A stretch of 5,571 nt of DNA. It comes from Campylobacteraceae bacterium (GTDB taxonomy: Bacteria; Campylobacterota; Campylobacteria; Campylobacterales; Sulfurospirillaceae). Positions 1-5,571 of the stretch are shown piece after piece. The translations under genes and the position numbers were made by a program. The stretch's first letter is position 1. Each line of letters opens with the position of its first letter. The notes under the pieces were generated by a model. That model had not been told where the DNA came from. It searched no databases and saw only the letters and a list, made by a program, of their open reading frames with translations. The stretch covers positions 28,886 to 34,456 of the forward strand of contig JAFLKZ010000022.1 in assembly GCA_019162915.1 (NCBI GenBank), read 5' to 3'.

Positions 1-117
1 ATGCAATAGACAGAAATCAGTCTTTAATTTGTCATAAATTACAACACGAGATGGTTCAAAAACTCCATATTCTCTTGGATTAATACTATATTGTTTAAAT
101 TGAGATAATTCAATCAT
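1..117 (-). CDS. 5' end of an unrecognised gene (39 codons visible)
   Basis: An ATG at 117-115 opens a frame with no stop for 39 codons, running off the left edge; the protein begins MIELSQFKQYSINPREYGVF. The start is supported by a GAGG ribosome site 7 nt upstream (128-125). The visible residues are soluble-looking, with no signal peptide or membrane segment, and have the mixed polar/aromatic composition of a cytoplasmic enzyme N-terminus. I do not recognise the family. Position after two glycosyltransferase genes on the same strand makes a role in the same polysaccharide pathway likely, for instance another glycosyltransferase, but that is inference from context only. The 119-bp gap upstream leaves open whether it has its own promoter or is co-transcribed. 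Confidence 0.7.
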   Translation of the reverse strand, partial: MIELSQFKQYSINPREYGVFEPSRVVIYDKLKTDFCLLH

Positions 118-124
118 GTTATCG

Positions 125-128
125 CCTC
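125..128 (-). promoter_or_regulatory. Ribosome binding site for the gene starting at 117
   Basis: The minus strand reads TTGAGGCGATAAC immediately before ATG. GAGG with a 7-nt spacer is a standard Shine-Dalgarno element, and it is the main reason for accepting this short partial frame as a real gene start. Confidence 0.65.
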
Positions 129-164
129 AAAATTCAATTAATCTCCCTAATTACAATAATTTTT

Positions 165-194
165 TACAAGAATGAAACAATCACCATTCTTGTA
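165..194. repeat. Intergenic inverted repeat, 10-bp perfect arms
   Basis: TACAAGAATG (165-174) and CATTCTTGTA (185-194) are exact reverse complements separated by 10 nt (AAACAATCAC). The stem has only three G/C pairs per arm, so an RNA hairpin would be weak. On the minus strand the arm is followed by an A-run, not a T-run, so it does not look like an intrinsic terminator for the upstream genes; on the plus strand it is followed by TATTTT, but no plus-strand gene precedes it. It sits 48 bp upstream of the start codon at 117, where an operator for a dimeric regulator or a 5'-UTR hairpin could lie. Function is unproven. Confidence 0.5.
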
Positions 195-210
195 TATTTT
201 GATCTATTTA

Positions 211-240
211 TAAATAAATTTATTTAAGTAATTAACTTAA
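211..240. repeat. AT-only palindrome and short dyad at the GT61 stop
   Basis: TAAATAAATTTATTTA (211-226) is a perfect 16-bp palindrome without any G or C. It is followed by a 6-bp-arm dyad, TTAAGT (224-229) and ACTTAA (235-240), which overlaps the TAA stop of the GT61 frame (239-237). Such symmetry is common by chance in AT-rich spacers and these stems would be unstable, so this is not called a terminator. It may contribute to a low-melting promoter region. Confidence 0.25.
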
Positions 241-1615
241 AAACCAGTAATTGCTCTCATCACGGTTATTTCTGCTAATGTTGGTCTAGCTCGAAATCTT
301 AAAATTTTTTGTAAGTAAAAATTTTCTTCGTGTTTTGGCTTACAAATGAACTCATTAATATCACCATTAATAAAATCTTTAAATCCATTAGTTTTTTGCA
401 ACAAAGATTTTAAAATGTTTAGATCCAATGGCAACATATCCTTGGCTGAAAGACATTTAGAAGGGTCGTTTAAAATGTTTAATGTTCTATAATTTAAATT
501 TTTAACTTTTCTGATATGTTCAAATATACCTGAACCCATACGATGTCTACCAATAGCAATAAATTTGGTATCACTCGCATTTTCGAGCAAAAGGACTGAG
601 TGTAATGCTGAACCTTCCACTCCAACAACAATTTCAGAAGAAGAAATAGTTTCTAATTGTTCACTCAATGAGTGGATTTGAGGATGATAAATTAGAAATC
701 CATATTCTTGGAATAATGAGTCAATTTTTTCTTCATCAACAAATGCTCCTCTCTCTCCCTGCAATAAAGATCTTGACATATATATTTTTTTGTTATGGAT
801 GATTTTAGAAGATTTTACATTACCTAAAAATTTTGCATGGTCCTTTAGAACAAAATCTCCAACACTTAGGCCTGGTAAAGGAAAAATAACTTTTTTAAAT
901 TCAGTTGGTTGTTTCAAAAAAATTGACTTATTTTTAATCTCCACGACATCTAATATGGATTTTTGCATTACACTAAGTTCTCTTCCACTAATCCAGACAA
1001 TTGGAATATCCGGATGTTCTTTTGCAAACCACAACCTGGGGATAAACCTTCCGTAAGAAAATGCCCAAAACTAGAATTTGGCAAACCTGCAAAAATTACA
1101 GTTCCATTATATATTTCTTCTGGTTTCGTATAAGGAATAACCATATCAGCTTGTTTTCCTAAAACCAAATGAATTGACTCTGGAACGAATTTTTCATTTT
1201 CATACGCTCCTGCAATTCCTATTGGAAATCCACTTTTTCGTAATGAAAAATAAGGGTACAAGGTACAATTATTTCTTTCTGTATATTTTAAATCATCTGT
1301 AAGACTAATTATGTCTGTGTTGAAGATCACATTAAAACTTTTTGGAATGAAATTTTCTAATTTTGTATAATCATGCCATCGTTTATTCTCAAATATTTGA
1401 AATTTAAATTTATAAGACAACCAATTTTCATCGTCATTATCATTTATAGTTATTAATTCATCAGTATCTACGAGACCTATAAAAATATATTCTTTTTTTA
1501 TATTACTGTAGAGACAGAATCTTGACTTTCTATCTACTTTATAATCAGTAGGGTCTATAATCGTGTCATTATCATGAATCAGTTCAATTCTCTTTACAAT
1601 CCCTACATTTTTCAT
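237..1615 (-). pseudogene. GT61-family (DUF563-like) glycosyltransferase, frameshifted
   Basis: Two frames together encode one GT61-like protein of about 458-459 residues. The first frame starts at ATG 1615 and matches through residue 192, ending in NSSFGHFLTEGLS, the His-containing segment (H185, E189) typical of the family's N-terminal half. It then leaves the family and adds 23 unrelated residues before a stop near 968. The other frame resumes at once with RLWFAKEHPDIP (from 1037). It carries the family's C-terminal signature: KKIYMSRS, an acidic stretch before a YGF turn, the SLSEQLETISSSEIVVG helix-strand and GVEGSALHSVLL, ending at TAA 239-237. The break lies at or beside four C residues (1041-1038). 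One extra C would restore LSPRLWF; removing two would give LSRLWF, which I think fits the family spacing better. The start overlaps the upstream stop as ATGA, implying translational coupling. No signal peptide is seen; a cytoplasmic sugar transferase is expected, donor and acceptor unknown. The C-terminal frame is free of stops for 266 codons, so the lesion is recent, a sequencing error, or bypassed. Confidence 0.82.
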
Positions 1616-4600
1616 TGAAAATTCCCTTCAATAGTATTAATTGTATTACAGTAACAGTTAGCACATACTTCTCCTGCAACATTCCAACTTCGCTCTTTTA
1701 TTATCCACTCGCGAGCATTTTTTCCTAATTGATTTCTAAGCTCCGAAGAGGTGATAAGTTTTTTTAATACATCCTTTAAACTTGATGTGTTGCCTTTTTC
1801 AAATACAAGGCCATTGTAGCCATCTTGAATAATCTCGATTAACGCACGAGTACTTGAAACAACAACTGCTTTTTTTAATGCCATTGCCTCAAATGGTTTC
1901 AATGGTGATACCAGTTCACAAACCTCCCAAGGTTTACGTGGAAACGGTGCAATATCGATGAGTGAATAATATTCTTCTACCTCGTCATGAGGAACCCTGC
2001 CAGTCAAAATAACTTTATCTTCTAATCCTAAATTGTCTACTTGTTGCTGAAGTGATTCAAAGACTGCCCCATCGCCTACCATTAGTAATCTAAAATCAAT
2101 CCCTTCTTTTTTTAAATCGTTTGCTACATCAATCAAATCATCTAAACCTTCATAATCTACAAATGATCCGACATAGCCTATCACAGGTATCTGAGATGGA
2201 ATTCCTAATTTTTTTGCCAGATTATGATTAACTCCATGAGCTATAAAGCGTTCAGGGTCTACACTATTATAGGCAACTTCAATCAATGCATCGGAAACTC
2301 CCCGTTTTATCAACTCTTCTTTCATTGCCATAGTGATAGTGATTATACGATCAGCTTGTTTGGCGACCAAAGATTCAAAAAGCTGCATATACAGATATTT
2401 TGAGGTATTAATAAAATCTTCATCACGCGATGATCGGGTAACTTCCCAAAAACCACGAACTTCATATACAAAAGGAATTCCTTTACGCCGTGCCGCAATT
2501 AATACAGGTAAAGCGGTAACATAGTTAGATGCAGCATGTATAACCTCGGGTTTTTCCTGCTCTATTACATCTTCCCAATGCTTAATACATTCCAGTAGAT
2601 ATTCCGTTTCGTTTTGCCCACGTCTTTCAATATCGAAAATACGACGATAAGTGATCCCATCTATTACATCAGACAGTGGCAATTCTTGGCCTTCTAATTC
2701 TGTTTTAAAATCATATGGAAATCCTGGTCGAGTATAAGGGATAATCTCCCATCCTGCATTAGATATTCCCTGTGCTAACCCATGAGAACGTGTGGCATAC
2801 CCTACTGAGGTATAAGGCAAACTAAAAGCGAGTACATTTAATACACATTTTTTAATTACAGGTAACTTTCTTTCTACTGTTGGCATTTTTGCCCATTCAA
2901 TCAGTTGCTTACGACCAAATATTTCATTTACAAATCGCTTATCAGCATTACTTAAATCTCCTGCTAATGACGTTAATTCCTTGGCTAACTGTTCAGCTAG
3001 ATCTATTTCAGTTGCATTCGCATATATCCGTATTACTCCTCGAAGGGTTGAAATACTTCTGTCTTTTTTCAGAGTTTCTTCTGCATACCAAAGCGCTGAT
3101 TCAATATATCCTTTATTTAAACAAGTATTTGCTGCTTTTAATGCGCAAAAACCAAAAAATTTATCAGAATGACCTTCTGTTTGCTGGATAATCAGCATTT
3201 TTAAACTATCGGTTCCTATCGCCAAAGCCTTCTGAATCTTCTTGTCAAATTCTAATTTTTCAGATTCACTCATAGAATTTTTACCTTTGGCAAGCATTAA
3301 AGGCTCTACTTCTACCGAGTTACATTCAGATATAAATACATTATTCTTTATCTGTGTAGAATAAATATTCAAAATACTTTGCACAACACATTTCCATGTG
3401 CGTGTATTCTTTACATGATCTAAAGCATTTTTAATTATTTGAGATTTTAGTTCAGGATTATCCATTAATTTTATAATCGCCTCAGATAGTGACTGAACAT
3501 CTCCAGCAGAAAAAATTAGACCTGTTTCATTCTCAACAAGCATCTCTTTTAATGCTAATACATCAGAAGCAATTACAGGAATTCCCATCGCCATAGCTTC
3601 CAGTGGCTTAAGCGGTGAAACCAATTGACATACCGTATAGGGCTTTCGCGGCAAAACTACTGCATCCAAAATACTTGTATAACGATTCACATCTTGTGGA
3701 ACAACCTTACCTATAAAAATTACTTGTTCTTGAAGTCCAAGCAGATTAACTTTTCGCTCCAAATGAGCTCTAACATCACCATCTCCAACAATGATACATT
3801 TAACATTTCTCTTTTGGGTAGCTAAGAATGCAACTGCATCTACCATATCCTCAAGACCTTCATAGCCGACAAGAGACCCAACATATCCCAAAATAAAATC
3901 TTTGTCAGTTATATTTAGTTGTTCTAAAAGTACACTGTCTTTAGGAATAATCTGAAATTTTTTAATATCAACTGCATTAGGTAATAATTGGATTTTATGT
4001 TTATCAACACCTCTTGCTATGAGTTCATCTGCTAATGCATTTGTCAATGTCAATACATGATCTGCATTTTTTGCAACAAAAGTCTCTAGTTTTTTATCCA
4101 AACCAAATACTTCTGTATTTTCCCAACCAGAAAATTTACTCGCTGTTGTATATTCCCATAAGCCACGGACTTCATAAATAAATGGTACCCCTAATATACG
4201 AGCAGCAAACATTGCAGGAATAGCATTTTCATAATTTGATGCTGCATGGATGGCAGTAATATCTAATTCCTTAGCCTTAACAACTAGCAATTCCGTAGAC
4301 TGTCTGATATATTCAGATAAACCAACTTTACGACGATTAGGCCCTTGAACAGTGTCATATCGTATACCTTCGATTATTTGAGTATCATGTTTATTTGATT
4401 GAAGACTATCAGGACGATCATCTGGATAACCAGGACGTGTAACACATACTACATCTATTCCTAAATCAGTTAATGTTTTCAATATAGCATGTGTTCTGTT
4501 CGTATAACCACTGATATGAAAAGGTAATGCAGATGCAGCTACATAAAGTAGACGTTTTGACTGACTAAAAACATAATTTAAGTCTACCTCTGGAATCGAA

Positions 4601-5571
4601 AGATGATTATTCAGTAGCTGATAGCTACCTTCGATACATGATGCTTTAAATTTTTCCGAGGATTTGAAATTTTTTTTATCATCTAGAGAATTTAACAACT
4701 CATACGCTTCTACTATATTACCAGCATCATATAGCATAAAAGCAAGCCATTTACGCCGAAATGGTCTAACATCTAATTCAACTGCTTTTCTTGCTAAAAA
4801 TGATGCTTTAATAACATCGACTAGGAGAATTGATTTTGCGAGCTTTGTGTAGGCATTCGCTTTTTGTACTAATGTAATATTCGAATTCTTGTCATTCAAA
4901 AATGTTATACAAGTATCTAACCCGCCATTAATAAATAAAGCGTCCAATTTATTCTCAAGTTCTTTTTCAAGAATTACTTTCTCTTCAAACCTTGAAGTAT
5001 CTTTTCCCGCTTGAAATTTTCCACTCTTTTTTAGTTTATATAATGTTAATAATCGACATGGGAGCAACTTTAGCCCTTCCCAATTTTTTCCAGCTTGAAT
5101 TAAGGCAAATCCCAATTGAAAAGAAAGAGTGTTTTTTGTAGACTCAACTTTTTTGTCTGCAACAATCAACGCTTTACGATAATGTTGGTTTTCCATTTGC
5201 AATGCAGAAACTTGTGTACTTAATCCAGCCGTAATATCTGAATTTCTTTGTAATGTACCATCTAAAATTTGTTTGATAGAAGTAAAATCTATCTTCAATC
5301 CCTGCAACTCACCTTCTTTGAGTTCTAAATTATCCTGTTTATTTATGAAATCAATTTGGAGTATTTTGATGCGATTTTCAAGTTGTTCTTTTTGCTGTTG
5401 TAGCGAACTCTCACTTTTTTCTAACTCTCTGTTCTTCTCTGAAGAATCTGAAAGCTTCTCTTCCATCTTCTCAATCTGAAGCTTTAACTCCGATACAGTC
5501 GTTTGATAATTTGTGTTTGCATCTCGCAATGCATTTTCAAGTTGTTCTTTTTGCTGTTGTAGCGAACTCTC
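1612..5571 (-). CDS. Coiled-coil / tandem GT4 glycosyltransferase fusion, N-terminus missing
   Basis: The frame is open from the right edge to TGA 1614-1612: 1319 codons visible, true start outside the window (numbering below is from the first visible codon). Residues 1-130 are Glu/Lys/Gln/Leu-rich coiled coil containing the 13-residue segment ESSLQQQKEQLEN twice. Residues 149-182 (…FQLGFALIQAGKNW…LLPCRLLTLYKL) form a compact helical linker of a kind I recall between coiled coils and transferase domains in other surface-glycan enzymes. Residues about 208-300 are TPR-like helices; about 340-740 are a first GT4 (GT-B fold) domain with SGYTNRTH, IHAASNY, YEVRGLWE, LLPNAVD, GYVGSLVGYEGL, VGDGD and VSPLKPLEAMAMG. 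Residues about 778-870 are a second helical segment and about 909-1314 a second GT4 domain with the same ordered motifs (GYATRSH, IHAASNY, YEVRGFWE, YNSVD, GYVGSFVDYEGL, VGDGA, VSPLKPFEAMA). GT4 enzymes are retaining transferases using nucleotide-sugar donors; the sugars cannot be read here. No membrane segment is visible, so it is probably cytoplasmic or membrane-peripheral. It is translationally coupled to the GT61 gene. Confidence 0.92.
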   Translation of the reverse strand, partial: ESSLQQQKEQLENALRDANTNYQTTVSELKLQIEKMEEKLSDSSEKNRELEKSESSLQQQKEQLENRIKILQIDFINKQDNLELKEGELQGLKIDFTSIKQILDGTLQRNSDITAGLSTQVSALQMENQHYRKALIVADKKVESTKNTLSFQLGFALIQAGKNWEGLKLLPCRLLTLYKLKKSGKFQAGKDTSRFEEKVILEKELENKLDALFINGGLDTCITFLNDKNSNITLVQKANAYTKLAKSILLVDVIKASFLARKAVELDVRPFRRKWLAFMLYDAGNIVEAYELLNSLDDKKNFKSSEKFKASCIEGSYQLLNNHLSIPEVDLNYVFSQSKRLLYVAASALPFHISGYTNRTHAILKTLTDLGIDVVCVTRPGYPDDRPDSLQSNKHDTQIIEGIRYDTVQGPNRRKVGLSEYIRQSTELLVVKAKELDITAIHAASNYENAIPAMFAARILGVPFIYEVRGLWEYTTASKFSGWENTEVFGLDKKLETFVAKNADHVLTLTNALADELIARGVDKHKIQLLPNAVDIKKFQIIPKDSVLLEQLNITDKDFILGYVGSLVGYEGLEDMVDAVAFLATQKRNVKCIIVGDGDVRAHLERKVNLLGLQEQVIFIGKVVPQDVNRYTSILDAVVLPRKPYTVCQLVSPLKPLEAMAMGIPVIASDVLALKEMLVENETGLIFSAGDVQSLSEAIIKLMDNPELKSQIIKNALDHVKNTRTWKCVVQSILNIYSTQIKNNVFISECNSVEVEPLMLAKGKNSMSESEKLEFDKKIQKALAIGTDSLKMLIIQQTEGHSDKFFGFCALKAANTCLNKGYIESALWYAEETLKKDRSISTLRGVIRIYANATEIDLAEQLAKELTSLAGDLSNADKRFVNEIFGRKQLIEWAKMPTVERKLPVIKKCVLNVLAFSLPYTSVGYATRSHGLAQGISNAGWEIIPYTRPGFPYDFKTELEGQELPLSDVIDGITYRRIFDIERRGQNETEYLLECIKHWEDVIEQEKPEVIHAASNYVTALPVLIAARRKGIPFVYEVRGFWEVTRSSRDEDFINTSKYLYMQLFESLVAKQADRIITITMAMKEELIKRGVSDALIEVAYNSVDPERFIAHGVNHNLAKKLGIPSQIPVIGYVGSFVDYEGLDDLIDVANDLKKEGIDFRLLMVGDGAVFESLQQQVDNLGLEDKVILTGRVPHDEVEEYYSLIDIAPFPRKPWEVCELVSPLKPFEAMALKKAVVVSSTRALIEIIQDGYNGLVFEKGNTSSLKDVLKKLITSSELRNQLGKNAREWIIKERSWNVAGEVCANCYCNTINTIEGNFQ
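1624..1629 (-). promoter_or_regulatory. Ribosome binding site for the GT61 gene, inside the upstream coding region
   Basis: GAAGGG (1629-1624, minus strand) lies 8 nt before ATG 1615 and is embedded in the last codons of the large glycosyltransferase gene (…EGNFQ, stop TGA 1614-1612). With the ATGA overlap, this supports translation of the GT61 gene from the same message. Confidence 0.65.
1654..3240 (-). other. Duplicated module 2: TPR-like helices plus GT4 domain
   Basis: This covers visible residues about 778-1306. The helical part (IESALWYAEETLKKDRS and following) aligns with the helices of module 1 at an offset of 568-569, and the GT4 motifs align at 569-570. Glu1219 and Glu1228 bracket CELVSPLKPFE, giving E-x8-E rather than the textbook E-x7-E. 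Nucleotide sequence over shared motifs is clearly diverged from module 1, so the duplication is old. The tail carries a C-x2-C-x-C cluster (residues 1303-1308). Confidence 0.75.
3364..4950 (-). other. Duplicated module 1: TPR-like helices plus GT4 domain
   Basis: This covers visible residues about 208-736 of the large protein. The helical part ends with …LARKAVELDVRPFRRKWLAF and an AGNIVEAYELL turn, a TPR-like pattern. The GT4 part keeps the last Glu of the family's E-x7-E region (E658 in PLKPLEAMA). The residue eight before it is Leu, and the polar residue one further upstream is Gln649, where module 2 has Glu1219. Motif spacing matches module 2 at an offset of 569-570 residues. Confidence 0.75.
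5374..5412 (-). repeat. 39-bp direct repeat, copy in the inner coiled coil
   Basis: These 39 bases are identical to 5533-5571 and encode ESSLQQQKEQLEN in the same frame. The offset is 159 bp, exactly 53 codons, so the frame is kept. Identity at every wobble position argues for a recent copying event rather than protein-level selection alone. Flanking sequence on the left diverges after one shared codon (Asn). Confidence 0.9.
5533..5571 (-). repeat. 39-bp direct repeat, copy at the window edge
   Basis: This is the exact second copy of 5374-5412, encoding ESSLQQQKEQLEN as the first visible residues of the large protein. It ends at the window boundary, so the true length of the repeat and the number of copies further upstream are unknown. 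Confidence 0.9.

Noticed and set aside
145..180. Sigma-70 promoter for the gene starting at 117 (TTGTTT, 16 nt, TATTGT on the minus strand)
   Set aside because: The -35 matches only three consensus bases and the -10 four, and AT-rich DNA yields many such matches, so it is not listed as a feature.
165..200. Inverted repeat as a rho-independent terminator
   Set aside because: The stem is AT-rich, and on the minus strand the T-rich tail is absent; on the plus strand there is a weak T-rich tail but no gene to terminate.
1032..1034. TTG as an independent start for a separate 265-residue protein
   Set aside because: The product would begin in the middle of a GT61 domain, no properly spaced ribosome site precedes it, and the missing N-terminal half sits directly upstream in the other frame.
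1038..1041. C4 tract as a classic phase-variation tract
   Set aside because: Four bases is far shorter than typical slipped-strand contingency tracts, so ordinary mutation or sequencing error is more likely.
790..1056. Plus-strand open frame of 88 codons
   Set aside because: It lies antisense to the well-supported GT61 coding frames, has no recognisable domain and no good ribosome site; it is a shadow frame.
2333..5479. Several plus-strand open frames of 62-103 codons
   Set aside because: All are antisense to the tandem GT4 gene, whose protein motifs are unambiguous; their compositions are what is expected of reverse-strand shadows.
5527..5529. TTG as the start codon of the large glycosyltransferase
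   Set aside because: The frame continues without a stop to 5571 and encodes the same coiled-coil segment found further in, so this TTG is an internal Leu codon and the start is outside the window.

Overview
This is a strongly AT-rich window in which every supportable gene lies on the minus strand, so transcription runs from the right edge (5571) to the left edge (1). The content is surface-polysaccharide or glycoconjugate assembly: a very large multidomain glycosyltransferase, a GT61-type glycosyltransferase carrying a frameshift, and the first codons of a third gene. Gene style (ATG starts with GAGG/AAGGG ribosome sites, an ATGA overlap, a coiled-coil plus tandem GT4 fusion protein) fits an AT-rich Gram-negative bacterium, perhaps a gammaproteobacterium. 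No marker gene is present, so the taxonomic guess is weak.

Right to left: (1) 5571-1612 is an open-ended reading frame of 1319 visible codons. It consists of a coiled coil, a short conserved linker, and then two successive copies of a TPR-like helical segment plus GT4 glycosyltransferase module, set about 570 residues apart. Its N-terminus lies outside the window. The coiled coil contains an exact 39-bp direct repeat at a 159-bp offset, whose second copy runs up to the window edge. (2) 1615-237 is a GT61 (DUF563-like) glycosyltransferase gene that overlaps gene 1 by ATGA and is split into two frames by a net frameshift at a four-C run (plus-strand GGGG, 1038-1041). (3) 236-118 is a 119-bp intergenic gap with a perfect 10-bp-arm inverted repeat (165-194) and AT-only symmetric sequence near the GT61 stop. 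(4) 117-1 is the 5' end of a further gene with a good ribosome site, product not recognised.

Working model (inference): the tandem GT4 protein makes two different or alternating linkages on one polypeptide, with the coiled coil serving for oligomerisation, partner docking or spacing. The GT61 enzyme would add another sugar but is probably inactive in this sequence unless the frameshift is a sequencing error or is bypassed. No RNA genes, CRISPR arrays, insertion sequences or plus-strand genes were found.
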